NCBI GenBank assembly: GCA_007026445.1
Contig: VDMD01000205.1
Location: forward strand, 1-34,848
From: Schizophyllum amplum
Lineage: Eukaryota; Basidiomycota; Agaricomycetes; Agaricales; Schizophyllaceae
Length of the DNA stretch: 34,848 nucleotides
Direction of reading: 5' to 3'
The notes under the pieces were generated by a model. It searched no databases, was not told the origin of the DNA, and saw nothing but the letters and a program-made list of their open reading frames with translations. The translations under genes and the position numbers were made by a program. Below, in pieces: positions 1 through 9,855 of the stretch; position 1 is the stretch's first letter, and the number at the start of each line of letters is the position of its first letter.

Positions 1-1
1 G

Positions 2-886
2 ATGGAGATGGAGGACGATGGCCGCGCACTCGCGCGCTTGCGTCTCCGTAATATGCCAATGCTCCGAGTCGCCGAAGTCAACATCGAGGACTCCTGCGCT
101 CTCGGTGCGCTGGGCTTCTTGGCGTCGGCGCCCGCTCTACGTGAATTGTGTGTTTGTATGGTCTACCAGTGCACACACGAAGAAGTCCAGTCTGCCGGAT
201 TTCCCGTCCCATTCATGCCCAAGTTTCCTTGCCTTACACGTCTGTTATTGGCTATCAACAACGATTTCCCCGTCTCTGCATACTTCGCCGCGATCTCGCA
301 ACTCGCACCGTCCTTACGCGATCTTGAAATGGTCGCTAACGAGGTCTCCGACTGGGAGGAGACGAAGCCGACCATCACCTGCGAGATGCCCGTCCTACGC
401 ACCGTCGACCTGGAGCATTACACGCATAAATTCCTCACCTATATCGCTGCGCCTGCGCTACAGGACGTCACGCTGCACGGGGACGCTCTTCATCTTGGCG
501 AGGAGGATCCGACGGAGTCGCTGCTTGATCTGCTGTCGAGATCGCGCCCGTCCTTGCGCTCATTCTGCCTGAATGACCCCATGAAAGGTAGCGCGGACAC
601 CCTTCTGAAATGCCTCGATCGGATGGAAGGACTGCAGCGGCTGAGCATAGAAGACAATGAATACGGCGCAACGAAGTCCCCACGGATGGCGGCGGTGCTG
701 CAGCGGCTCGTATGCGATGAGAACAGACCCCCAATCGTGCCAGAACTCAGGTCGCTCTTTGTGCAATGCCGGGGAGACGATTCGTCGTGTCTGCGACCGG
801 ACGTAGCCGCTCCTTTGGCTCAAGTGAGGCTATCGCGCAAGGGACCGCGCGTTTGCGCAGGACGCGCTGTAGTGGCACTGGAGTAG
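2..886 (+). CDS. F-box/LRR-type protein, C-terminal part (5' end outside window)
   Basis: This open frame of 294 codons ends in TAG at 886 and is already open at the left edge, so it is probably the 3' part of a longer gene. It aligns along its length with the second half of the protein at 3284-4747. Shared landmarks are APALR(E/D)L, FPCLTRL, the DWEET(K/R)PT block, a YTHK(F/L)L block, DPT(E/D)SLLDLL(S/T)RSRP and the ending RVC(A/V)GRAVVALE. The repeated leucine-rich pattern is that of the LRR region of fungal F-box proteins, which in general recruit substrates to SCF ubiquitin ligases. The F-box itself would lie upstream of the window. Substrate unknown. The paralogy is clear; the assignment rests on the neighbour, where an F-box-like stretch is visible. 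Confidence 0.7.
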   Translation: MEMEDDGRALARLRLRNMPMLRVAEVNIEDSCALGALGFLASAPALRELCVCMVYQCTHEEVQSAGFPVPFMPKFPCLTRLLLAINNDFPVSAYFAAISQLAPSLRDLEMVANEVSDWEETKPTITCEMPVLRTVDLEHYTHKFLTYIAAPALQDVTLHGDALHLGEEDPTESLLDLLSRSRPSLRSFCLNDPMKGSADTLLKCLDRMEGLQRLSIEDNEYGATKSPRMAAVLQRLVCDENRPPIVPELRSLFVQCRGDDSSCLRPDVAAPLAQVRLSRKGPRVCAGRAVVALE

Positions 887-1109
887 TTTGACATCATCCT
901 GGAGCTCTTGGTAGTGTTCTATGTTCGTACTGTCACTTAGCACTGGAAATTCATACCCATGATAGATCAGCGCGATTTAGCGGCGCGTCTCCCTTCAAAC
1001 TTCTCGGGTTCATAGCATTGTATATGTTGTAGCTGAGAGAGACAGAGCGAGGGCTGTCTGCTAGTCGACTCCCCCCTCATCCGGAAGATAAAGAGAGGCT
1101 GTAATAATG

Positions 1110-3165
1110 TCAGCCCTTTCGACGGCATGTAGTGGAGACACGGAGGAGCTCACGTCTTGAGCCCGGCATATACAACGTTAGTCTTTCGAGGGTCTCCTCG
1201 TCAAAGGTGTCGTACGGAATAATGCGCACTATCCTTTTCCGCTCCTCCTCGCCCTCCATCCACTTGGCTGATAGATATATAGACGACGGACGGCCGTCAA
1301 ATGACGCGTAGGTCTTCACCTCCTCGTGCTGCAAACGCGCGCCGAGAAAATTGACGCAGATCGCGTAATTAATACCTAGCGGCGCTGATGCAGTAGTATC
1401 TGGGTTCCTCCACATATTTGGGGCTGCCTTGACGATACTAGACCGATGAGTCCGCACGTAGTCGCACGCAACGAAGCTCATCAGATGTAGGTCGCGCTGG
1501 GTCGCCTTCACGCGCGATATATCTAAATGGGAGTCAGTAATGGAGCAAAGGTGTGATCTACAGACTGACCGGCGCGTACGTGACATTCTCGGCGATGCGC
1601 AGTCATCCAGTGCACCCGCTGGCACCGCGTAGAGCAATAGTAGGCGCGGCGACATATACACGAGCTTAACGCGGTATTGTATCTTCTCTTGTTGCACTGG
1701 GAATTGCGGTAAGCTTCCGTTGGTGTATTCATCGGTTGAAAGCATAACTTACCTCTTCGTTGTGACAGCGCAATACGTCGATCTTCCAGGCCTCGCGAGC
1801 GGTACACAGGAGGGGAAATCGCGCCGCGTATACCTCTGCGAGGGCGGCGGCATCGGTTGTCATAGAATCTCGCAGCGCTGGATCGCCCGCATGCATCCGG
1901 TGGAAGACGAGCAGGACGCGGTAGTGCACCAGTCCACGAACGAGCGTCCGCATTATGAGTTGGAGGCGGCTAGCGAGATCATGGGACGCAGGGAGCGCTG
2001 AAATCATGCGGAGGATAGGGCGTACGACACCGTCGGAGATGGACCAGATCAGCGTACGGCTGTCTTGCGTGACGCGCCAGAGATGGTCGAGGTACATGCA
2101 AGCAAAGACGGCGACTGCGTAGGCGGGGATGTCAAATTCCCGAGAGCGGCGGTCAATGAGGGAAACAATTTTGGTCACGATGCGACGTGGGCAGGTGCGC
2201 GGTCGCAGCGTTTTATCGTGGTCTATTGCCTCGTTGGCAATGGTGAGCGATGCGCGTTCCACTCGGTACTCCTCGGGGCGTGCCGCCCTCAGAACATCGA
2301 GGTGCCGGACCACGACTCGACATAGCCGCCTCGGATGCTTCCCAAACACCCGGTGCATCTCCTCCGCGAGCAATCTCCGGCCCACGCCCCGAACGAGGTC
2401 CTTATCTGCTGCCATGATCCCGTCGTTCAGGATCAGGTATACACGACTGGAGGTCACGACGGTCAACACGGTAGTGTCCCGGTTGTAGCGGAAGAAGTTG
2501 GCCCAGATGTCGACGATGTACTCGACGAAGCGCGGCATGCTGAAGAGACGAATAAGGGAGTAGTCATCGCGAGGCAGGAGGAGCATGGCGAACACCACTT
2601 GGACGAAGTTATCGGTCGGGTCCACCTGCTCGGAGGGAGCGACGTTTCCGTTCTTCGGATGGAGGAATACGAGCCACCTGTATACGTTGGATGTCATGGC
2701 CTCCGCGTAGTCACGGGCTTCGACGAGCAAGTTAACATGGCTCTCGCGCTCTATGAAGATGCACAAGGATCGGTAATTGTCCAGGGCGAGAAAGACTTGG
2801 TCAAGAGGATCTTCGTCTGAGGCCATGGGTTGGTGACCGTCATTTTGCGGGGGCTCGTCCTCCAAGACGGCAAAAGGACGTTGCGTACGCCAATGAAGTT
2901 CGATGCTCTGAGACAGAAGGACCCTCTCCGGCATGCTACTTGGATCGGAGATATCGAGTCGAGAGAGTTTCCATAGAAGTCCCATGATTGATGAGAGGTC
3001 GTCGTGCGTATCGGAAGGCATGAGCGTAAATGCGGACTTGGGTGAATCCAACTTGTTGATCATGAACGACGCCGCGGCGTCGTCTCGGCATTTGCCGCAC
3101 AAAATGGGGCGCAATGTGGCGTCACAGTCGCGGCTTGTTCCTCGACGGTTTTCTGTCGAAATCAA
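1110..3165 (-). CDS. MYND-type zinc-finger protein, three exons
   Basis: Proposed structure: complement(join(1110..1522,1570..1696,1753..3165)), 650 aa. Both introns are short: 56 bp (GTAAGT...CCCAG) and 47 bp (GTCAGT...ATTTAG with a TACTGAC branch site), and splicing keeps one frame throughout. The first 460 or so residues are helical and without recognised motifs. The first intron splits a MYND finger: C467 and C472, C484 and C486, C492, C496, H505 and C509, with the usual YYC...C...HW...HRREC layout. MYND fingers bind proline-rich partners; proteins of this large-N-terminus type are common in Agaricomycetes and mostly uncharacterised. The third cysteine pair is C-x-C rather than C-x2-C. 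The start ATG at 3165 lies close to the divergent F-box gene, so the two may share a promoter. Exon structure is inferred from splice signals only. Confidence 0.8.
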
Positions 3166-3283
3166 AGCGTGCAGCTAGTCGTTGGCATAGCGCAATTCGG
3201 GACCGGTGAGTCGGCTGGAAAATGACGATTATATAGTCGTTGAGCTCTCATCGTCGTCTTTCGTGCTACAGCGCTCCGCAACA
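3166..3283. promoter_or_regulatory. Short divergent intergenic region, probable bidirectional promoter
   Basis: Only 118 bp separate the start codon of the MYND-finger gene (minus, 3165) from the preferred start of the F-box gene (plus, 3284). A TATA-like stretch, ATTATATAG, lies at about 3229-3237 on the plus strand, roughly 50 bp before the ATG at 3284. This spacing suggests that both genes are driven from the same region. Inference only; no transcript data. Confidence 0.4.
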
Positions 3284-4747
3284 ATGACTTTCGAGGCTAG
3301 CGACGCAGGCTCTCTCGCGGACCAAGTCGCAAACGTCGTTGTTCTACAACGCGGCCGCACCTCATTGACGGATGCAGTACTGCAGTCCATCCGGGAGCAT
3401 GCGCACGATCTTCTGCGATCCGAGGAACAACTTATCGACGTCGAACTTGAAGGAAACAGGGACGTCGACCACAAGCTTGATATCGGCAAGCTGGTACCCG
3501 CGCCTATACATAGGCTGCTCCCTGAGCTCCTCTCAGAGGTGTTCAAGCATGCCGTTCGGGATCTCGAGTACAACTGCCCGTGGATTATATACGTGGTCCG
3601 CATCCTCTGCAACGTATGCGCTACATGGCGAAATGTCGCGCGGGCGACACCGTTTCTGTGGACGTCCATCGACCTGGAGTACTTCAAACATGGAGACAAC
3701 CTGCTCCTTCCTCTGCAGTTGGATCTCTCGGGATGCCTGCCCCTAGAGGTATTCACGTCTGCTCGGCGAGGGAACTCGCCCGTCCCGTGTCTCACGCCAT
3801 TCTTCGCCGAACTATCGGATAGCGACGCGGCTCACATGGGCTGTATAAGGATCGTCGACGACGGATTCTTCCTATCGCGACTGGCTGCTCGGCATCTCGA
3901 CGGCCTCCGAGTCGCTGACATCCGCGTCGTCGCTGAATACTTTCCCCACGCTCTCAACCTCTTGACCCACGCACCTGCCTTGCGCGACCTTTCCGTCACC
4001 CTCAATTATGATTGCAAGTTCTTCGACGTTTCCGAAGGCTTTCCTATCCCCCAGTTTCCCGTGTTTCCTTGTCTGACTCGCCTGTTCCTCTGCTTCTACA
4101 CTCACTTCCCCATCTCCGCGTTCATCGAAACCCTATCGAAGTACGCGCCATCGCTGTGCGAGATCCGCACGGAGGCCAGCATTAACGCAGACTGGGAAGA
4201 GACGCGGCCGACCGCGATCTGTGACATGCCTGCCATGCGCACGGCGGTGCTCGATATGTACACGCACAAATTGCTTGTGTATATTTCGGCGCCAGTGCTG
4301 GAGAGCGTAACCCTCTGGGTTGACAGGTTCTGTGACTCGGACCCCACGGATTCTCTCCTCGACCTCTTGACGCGATCGCGGCCGCCCTTGCGCACGTTCT
4401 CGCTCATGGATCCTTTACTAGGAAATGCGGACACGCTGGAGCGATGTCTCGAGAGAATGGATGGTTTACGCGAGCTAAGGGTGACGCACATCGGATACGG
4501 GGAGACCAGTTCGCCGCGGTTGGCTGCGATGCTGAGGCGGCTCATATGCGAAGAGGACAAGGAGGCAGTCCTCCCAGAGCTGAGGGCGTTTTCGCTGGAC
4601 TTCCGTGATGCTAACGCATCAGCGCTCAATTCGGAGGTCAAGCCGCTTGTGTCGTTGGTGAGGCGGTCGCGTCGGGTGCCGCGCGTATGTGTGGGGCGCG
4701 CTGTGGTGGCGTTGGAGGAGTTTCATTCGAATGTAGACATGTTGTAG
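3284..4747 (+). CDS. F-box-like/LRR protein
   Basis: Single-exon gene of 487 aa from the ATG at 3284. I prefer this ATG (context CAACAATGACT) to the in-frame ATG at 3206, because a TATA-like element sits between them at about 3230. Residues 72-130 form an F-box-like region: PAPIHRLLPELLSEVF, then WRNVARATPFLWTSIDL, the usual pattern in which an LPPE(I/L)L-type helix is followed by a 'VCRxWR..A..tP.LW' segment. The rest is leucine-rich and matches the partial paralogue at 2-886. F-box proteins of this type join SCF E3 ubiquitin ligases through Skp1 and bind substrates with the LRR part; the substrate is unknown. Such families are large and variable in Agaricomycetes. The ORF is intact, with no frameshift. 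Confidence 0.8.
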   Translation: MTFEASDAGSLADQVANVVVLQRGRTSLTDAVLQSIREHAHDLLRSEEQLIDVELEGNRDVDHKLDIGKLVPAPIHRLLPELLSEVFKHAVRDLEYNCPWIIYVVRILCNVCATWRNVARATPFLWTSIDLEYFKHGDNLLLPLQLDLSGCLPLEVFTSARRGNSPVPCLTPFFAELSDSDAAHMGCIRIVDDGFFLSRLAARHLDGLRVADIRVVAEYFPHALNLLTHAPALRDLSVTLNYDCKFFDVSEGFPIPQFPVFPCLTRLFLCFYTHFPISAFIETLSKYAPSLCEIRTEASINADWEETRPTAICDMPAMRTAVLDMYTHKLLVYISAPVLESVTLWVDRFCDSDPTDSLLDLLTRSRPPLRTFSLMDPLLGNADTLERCLERMDGLRELRVTHIGYGETSSPRLAAMLRRLICEEDKEAVLPELRAFSLDFRDANASALNSEVKPLVSLVRRSRRVPRVCVGRAVVALEEFHSNVDML

Positions 4748-4933
4748 ACAAACAATGCTTTGTCGTGGGGATGTCCAGTGGGTATACGAGATAATACGGC
4801 CAGTCGCGAATCGTGCTCATAGAATGAACCTTCATCAAGTGATCGACTGAAGGCTACAATACGTAAGAACAATTCCGAGTCGGCAAGCCGTCAGAAGTAC
4901 TGACGAGAGTCGAAGAGCAAAAAGTAGATGAAT

Positions 4934-5929
4934 TTAAACGACAAAAGTACATTTCAGACCGCAATGGTCACTCCAGGGCTTTTGGAGAGATTCCTCGCCC
5001 GGACGAGGCACCTCGATATTACCTGGTCGGAGAACCTCCATTGTCTCCATCAGAGGGGCGTCCACTCCCTCCGCTGAGAAAATACTTTTCACTCTGGGTC
5101 CAACGCTCATCATGAAAACATCGTCCAGCCCACCCTCCCCCAAGCCGACGCAACAAATTCCTCCTCCCGCTTGGTAGCTGCCGTCGCCTCCCTTCTCCTT
5201 GCAGCCATACAGCGCGACCTCCTCTGCGCTGCCATACAGCATGGCCCACGCGTCGACCAGCGCGTTCCTGTTGACAATTTTGCTGTCCTCGCGGTCCATG
5301 GCGTTATAGTCGCCCGCAATGATGCCGCCCCCGAGCCCGGGCTGGCGCATAGCAATGGACAGGATTCTTCGCTGCTTTTCGCGGTAAGGCAGCCTCTGGC
5401 TGTTCTCCATGGAGTCGAGATGGACGTTGATGAGGCGGATGATGGGGCCAAGGGTGGTCGGGGTTGGCCTATAGACGTCGACGCAGATTGCGGTACATCC
5501 GTGTTCGCTCGGGAGCACCACGCGAGTGACGTCCCTGATTTTGAGGACGGATGATGGTTCTGAATCCGCGCCCGGGAGGGAGAAGCGCGCGCGCGAGAGC
5601 AGCGTCATGGCCGAAAATGGCACGCCCTCGAAGTCCGCGTCATCGTCGGCGCCGCAGACAGAAAAGGTGGTGCGCACTCTCGCGTCGTTCAGGAGGGCGG
5701 CGCGTGTGTCGCGCGTAACTTCTTGGAGGAAGACGATGTCGGGCGGGGCGAGTAGTATGTGATCGAGGATGCGGCTGGCACGTGCGGCAGGCTGCGAGGT
5801 AAAGGCGTCCACGTTCCAGGAGATGAGGGAGAGGCGCTGTCGCTGCGTAAATACATCAGGAAAAGGGTCTTGTGACTGTAGGCGCCCTCGAGTGCCCTGC
5901 GGGCGTCTCAGGGAGGTCAACGCTGCCAA
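4934..5929 (-). CDS. TDP2-like endonuclease/exonuclease/phosphatase (EEP) domain protein
   Basis: This 331-codon open frame carries the EEP-fold motifs in order: SWNVDAFTS (about residue 37), FLQEV (about 66), LINVHLDS (about 170), AGDYNAMDRED (about 205) and SDHCGL near the C-terminus. The set and spacing resemble tyrosyl-DNA phosphodiesterase 2, a metal-dependent enzyme that removes 5'-phosphotyrosyl adducts left by topoisomerase II. The family also includes nucleases and phosphatases, so the substrate is inferred. It is about 70% similar by eye to the copy at 8184-9461 but lacks that copy's repeat-rich loops. No ATG lies in frame between the upstream TAA (about 5956) and the catalytic core; the frame seems to enter at a TTG. 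The true start is therefore in an upstream exon I could not place, or the copy is 5'-damaged. Catalytic motifs are intact. Confidence 0.75.
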   Translation of the reverse strand: MAALTSLRRPQGTRGRLQSQDPFPDVFTQRQRLSLISWNVDAFTSQPAARASRILDHILLAPPDIVFLQEVTRDTRAALLNDARVRTTFSVCGADDDADFEGVPFSAMTLLSRARFSLPGADSEPSSVLKIRDVTRVVLPSEHGCTAICVDVYRPTPTTLGPIIRLINVHLDSMENSQRLPYREKQRRILSIAMRQPGLGGGIIAGDYNAMDREDSKIVNRNALVDAWAMLYGSAEEVALYGCKEKGGDGSYQAGGGICCVGLGEGGLDDVFMMSVGPRVKSIFSAEGVDAPLMETMEVLRPGNIEVPRPGEESLQKPWSDHCGLKCTFVV

Positions 5930-5956
5930 CGCCGACAGGGATAGGGTCCTCCGTTA

Positions 5957-7487
5957 GAAAATTCCTGGGGGCTCCTGAGGTGCCCTGCAGCGGCTTGAAG
6001 TTCTTATAACCATGTAGGGTCGTAGGTATAATTGCTTGTTTGCCAGGGATAGCTTGGTATTTGGGATATTTTCAGTGGTTTTGGTAGCACAAAAATGACA
6101 TTTATTTCCAATTTCCTACTACAAGTCATCTACATCTACGTCTACAGGTCCCCAACGTACATACGCACTATCTATAAATGATCGACACTTCTCAGGATCC
6201 CGAAACTGCACTCAATCAATAACTCGGCTGCATTGGGACAGAGCACCGGGGCAAACGAGCGCACTGTTATGGCACCGACGTGCACAGAGCGGCCATCCCA
6301 TAGCGGTGGCCGATTGCTCGTTGCGAGCTGACGCTGATGAGTTCCATCAGTATGGGCATGAGAGGGGAAGGGGGCGGGCAAGGGCACTCGCGAGATCTCG
6401 AGTTTATGCGCGTCGTTCACGATGCAAGTGTTGCGCGACACCTTGCTGCATGTTAATCAGGTAGAAACACAGGAAGTACAGTGACGGGACTCACGGCAAG
6501 GCCACCAAAGTCAAAGATGTCTCAGCCTCCCTTGGGGGATGGGCGCGCGCCCACCTCCTCGGGCGTAAAATCGACGAAGGGCAGACTGATAGGGGAGGTA
6601 TACAGTATCTTCCTCCACGGAATCTATGTTGACCATTGTAAGTACGATCGACGAGTGGGAGGGTCACGCACCCAATGCGAAATATCCGCGCCCGCATTCA
6701 GCGCGCGACTCCTGCTGAATTGGCTGTGTAGCTATCGGCGTCGGTGGCGGACTGGCAGACAAACAGACGGGCAGGCGGGTAGACGGACGGGCAGATGGAC
6801 GGGCGGGCGGGCAGACGGACGGGCGGGCGGGCAGACGGACGGACGGGCGGGCAGACGGGCAGGCGGGCGGACGGAAAGTGAGCAGCGACCCTTCAGTTGA
6901 CAAGACACGTTGCATGGGGTGAAGGCGACTCAGAAAAGGAGCCGAATTGTGATATGGGCATGCTCAGTGAACGTACAGCACACTAGGTGCAGGCTAGACA
7001 GACGAGCGTCGAGGGCATGACGGTGAGTGGAACGGTGCGAGAGGGAAAATCTTGCCACACGTTCAAGTTGTTTCAACCGCAGCAGTCACGTGAACTTCAC
7101 TTGAGGGCTGGCCGGCCTGACTTACGCACCGGCCGGTCCATGCTGGCCACAGCCCTGTCCAGGCCGCGTCCGTCTCTGCCGCCTCTTCCCCCTTCACGTC
7201 GCGCCTTTGCAACGACCTTGTACTCGTTTCGCAAGCGCTGGCGTCTCTGCACTTGTTTGGCGAACTGATGTCCCTCCGACTCCCTGTACTTGTTTGGCGA
7301 CCTGGCACTACTTACGTTGCTGAAGCTCACGCGCTTGTGGTTACAGATAAATTGATTCCGAGTCGTCAGTTTTCGACAGTGATCAGTGTACAGTAGTGGG
7401 AAGTTTCTCTTTCATGTAAATTCCATGATTTCAGGTGAGTTGTCAGAATGAGCCTGAAGAGCGCAGAAGTGTCCTCAGGTGCCTTCG
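5957..7487. other. Gene-poor spacer with repeats
   Basis: No gene is recognised. A minus-strand open stretch at 6172-6441 encodes a protein-like segment (for example PPLWDGRSVHVGAITVRSFAP) without a start or splice partners I can place. It could be one exon of an unknown gene or a relic. A GGCR-rich repeat lies at about 6750-6885. Around 7235-7305 the phrase ACTTGTTTGGCGA occurs twice. GC-rich palindromic sequence (GGCCGGCC / CCGGCCGG) lies at about 7110-7140. Confidence 0.4.
6755..6885. repeat. GACG/GGCG/GGCA tetranucleotide-based minisatellite
   Basis: The stretch is built from imperfect four-base units (GACG, GGCG, GGCA, GACA) that combine into a higher-order unit of about 16-24 bp, such as GACGGGCGGGCGGGCA. 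It is strongly purine-rich and G-rich on the plus strand. The apparent ORFs across it on both strands are low-complexity readings of the repeat. Confidence 0.85.
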
Positions 7488-7748
7488 CTAAGTTTGTTGG
7501 CAGCGAGGGAGCCCTAGCGCACCCCAGGGAGCCCACGGCGCCCTCCGGAGCGCTCGTGCGGAGCAAGATCGCCAACGCGCCTGGACTGGGACCCCCTTTT
7601 CCTGATGTAGGGGTTTCGAGAGGTCGACGTCGGAGCCCAGGAATGACCCGGATGAGAGAGAAAGGCGTGGAGGGAGAGAAGTGACCTGTGCCAAGCGCCG
7701 GCTTGAGCTGTTGAAGGCGGAAAGAGCACGATGGAGCCAGGTGGTCAT
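7488..7748 (-). pseudogene. N-terminal remnant of a TDP2-like EEP gene
   Basis: The minus-strand reading begins with MTTWLHRALSAFNSSSRR and continues with a serine/proline-rich segment. This matches the N-terminus of the plus-strand gene at 8184 (MTITGLRRVISAFNNSTRR, then a P/S-rich linker) over roughly 45 residues. After that the similarity stops, and no EEP motif (TWN, QEV, GDFN, SDH) follows on this strand. It is therefore a truncated copy containing only the leader region, placed head-to-head with the full gene about 440 bp away. The rest of the frame (to 7488) is probably unrelated sequence. Confidence 0.6.
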
Positions 7749-8183
7749 GGTGGGATGAAGTTGGAAGGAGAGTTCGAATAGGATTCAGTCTCTTCACTTT
7801 TTTTGGTTCCCAGAAGAGTTTCAATGTCGCAGATATTCCAGTAGTATAGACCGCTGTGAAACGGCGCGTATGTCGAGGCTGAAAGGGCTGAAAGGGAGTT
7901 GAGGCTGAGAACAGGCCTGAGCGCATGGACCAGTAAGAGGTCCAGGCGATCGATCAATCACGTTTTCGGTGCCGCGGTCGCGTGACTTAGCATCCGCTTT
8001 TAACTTCAACGATCACGGCAGGATCGCGGAGGAGCTACTGCTCCAAGCATGTCCACTGCTTACACTGATTGAGTCGCCAGCCCAACCTCCCAACACCCAG
8101 CCGTGCGGACAGAGGACAACTCATTCAAACGTCTGACTTACGGTGAACACTCGACGTTTGAGCCTCCCTCGCAGCACCGCACT

Positions 8184-9461
8184 ATGACTATCACCGGGCT
8201 CCGTCGTGTCATTTCGGCCTTCAACAACTCTACTCGGCGATGGGCACCCATTACTTCGCCACCTTCACGGCTCTCCCCTCCGTCGTCTGAAGCATCCTCG
8301 GGCAGCCTCTCGATGCAAGGACAGCCCCCATCTGCGCAGCGGCAGCCCCTATCGACACAGCGACAGCGTCTCTCCCTAGTCACCTGGAACATAGACGCTT
8401 TCACCTCCCGGCCCGTCGCCCGCGCCAAATGCATCCTCGACCACATACTCCTCGCCCCGCCCGACGACATATCACTGGCCCCGCCCGACATCGTCTTCTT
8501 CCAAGAAGTCACGCGCGATACACGCGCCGCCCTCCTGAGCGACGCGCGAGTGCGCGCTACCTTCCTCGTCACTGACGCCGAGGACGATACGGCGTTTGAG
8601 GATGTGCCTTTTGCGACTATGACGCTGCTCTCGCGCGCGCGCTTTTTCGCTTCGGGCGTAGAGTCTGAGTCGTCCGCCTTGGGAGCAGACTCGGAGTCGT
8701 CCGCCTCGGGCGCAGGTTCTGAAGCGCCTGCCCCAGGCGCAGACTCGGAGAAGGCGCCCGTCCTCGAAGTCGGGCGCGTCTCCCGGATCCCACTCCCGAG
8801 CAAGTACAAGCGAGACGCGCTCTGCGTCGACGTCCAGACCGACCGCACCGTAGCCACGACCACCGACAGCACCGTAGCCGCGACCGCCGACCGAATCGCA
8901 GCCGCGACCACCGACCGCCCCGTCCTCCGCCTCATTAACGTCCACCTAGACTCCCTCGGGGACACGCTTCGTTACCGCGCGCAGCAGCTGGCGATCCTGG
9001 CTGGCATTCTACGCGAGCCCGGCAATCTGCGCGAGCCCGACAGTAGGCATGAGCCCGACAGTATGCATGAGCCCGACGGCGAGCCCGGCTGCCTGGGTGA
9101 GTCCGGCATCCTCGCGCCTAGATGCGCGGGCGGCATCATCGCGGGCGACTTCAACGCCATCAGCCGCGAGGACGATGGGCTGGTCGAGGAGAATGGGCTC
9201 GTGGATGCGTGGGTTGCGCTGCATGGTACGGGAAAGGGAGGAGCTAGCAGTCAAGAGGGAGGAGCTACGTGGGGCGTCGGCGTCGAACGACGTGACGGAC
9301 TGGGCCCGGGAAGGCTGGACAAGGTCGCGATGATGGGCGTTGAGGTCAAGAGAATGGAGATCCTGCGACCGGGTGTGATTGAGATACCTCGGCCGGGCGG
9401 GGACTCGCTTCAGAAGCCCTGGAGCGATCATTGCGGTCTGAGATGTACCTTCATAATTTAG
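8184..9461 (+). CDS. TDP2-like EEP domain protein with repeat-expanded loops
   Basis: Single-exon gene of 425 aa; I use the ATG at 8184 because the upstream frame has only a GTG at 8103. All EEP core motifs are present: SLVTWNIDAFTS, VFFQEV, RLINVHLDSL, AGDFNAISRED and a C-terminal SDHCGLRC. These supply the metal ligands and catalytic Asp/His in the family, and the pattern is closest to TDP2, which hydrolyses 5'-tyrosyl-DNA bonds; the substrate here is inferred. Four in-frame repeat expansions set it apart from the copy at 4934: a duplicated LAPPD segment just before QEV; an ADSESSASG-type repeat; a TVA(T/A)T(T/A)D(R/S) repeat before the NVHLD motif; and a REPD/HEPD repeat after it. All lie in predicted surface loops. 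The sequence downstream of about 9169 is duplicated near 22090. Confidence 0.8.
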   Translation: MTITGLRRVISAFNNSTRRWAPITSPPSRLSPPSSEASSGSLSMQGQPPSAQRQPLSTQRQRLSLVTWNIDAFTSRPVARAKCILDHILLAPPDDISLAPPDIVFFQEVTRDTRAALLSDARVRATFLVTDAEDDTAFEDVPFATMTLLSRARFFASGVESESSALGADSESSASGAGSEAPAPGADSEKAPVLEVGRVSRIPLPSKYKRDALCVDVQTDRTVATTTDSTVAATADRIAAATTDRPVLRLINVHLDSLGDTLRYRAQQLAILAGILREPGNLREPDSRHEPDSMHEPDGEPGCLGESGILAPRCAGGIIAGDFNAISREDDGLVEENGLVDAWVALHGTGKGGASSQEGGATWGVGVERRDGLGPGRLDKVAMMGVEVKRMEILRPGVIEIPRPGGDSLQKPWSDHCGLRCTFII

Positions 9462-9650
9462 TAGGCTTGCCGCTGTCGCCTGCGAAGGTCTGTAAGTAAT
9501 ACACACAACATACCAGGGTGTTATTCTGCAAGTGTTGTGTTGTAAGATAGACGTAGTAAGTGAATGCGAAGTGACAGAGTGGACTACTTGATATTGGTTT
9601 TGTCAGAACAAGGTGTGAGCCTCGAGGGAACCCTGTGGCGTTCCCGATTT

Positions 9651-9663
9651 GGATAGCATCATT
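9651..9663. repeat. Left target-site duplication of the LINE insertion
   Basis: GGATAGCATCATT occurs here and again, identical, at 18445-18457. The two copies bracket the retrotransposon. The final TT could also be part of the poly-T tract, so the duplication is 11-13 bp. The tandem duplicate at 22593-22605 shows the unoccupied version, GGATAGCATCACT. Confidence 0.9.
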
Positions 9664-9676
9664 TTTTTTTTTTTTT
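9662..9676 (-). other. Poly-A tail of the LINE
   Basis: Fifteen consecutive T on the plus strand, that is A15 at the 3' end of the minus-strand element, abutting the left target-site duplication. This is the expected product of target-primed reverse transcription. Confidence 0.85.
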
Positions 9677-9855
9677 GGTGGAGGGTGTGAAAATTCACTA
9701 GCCGTGGCAGAACACAAGGTGAACTCGCACGGCGCCCTATTTCGGTAGGCCCCGAGGCCCATGTTACTTATGATACCTATCCACTATACCCTTCCCCGAG
9801 AGAAATGCTCATAAGCACGCCCTTTCATGGGCAGTGTGGGGCTTTCGGCCATCGT

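Noticed and set aside
6481..6915. ORFs of 139 and 83 codons over the G-rich repeat
   Set aside because: Simple translations of a tetranucleotide repeat with no unique protein sequence.
8138..8965. 275-codon minus-strand ORF over the TDP2-like gene
   Set aside because: Low-complexity antisense reading of the repeats; the plus frame holds all EEP motifs.
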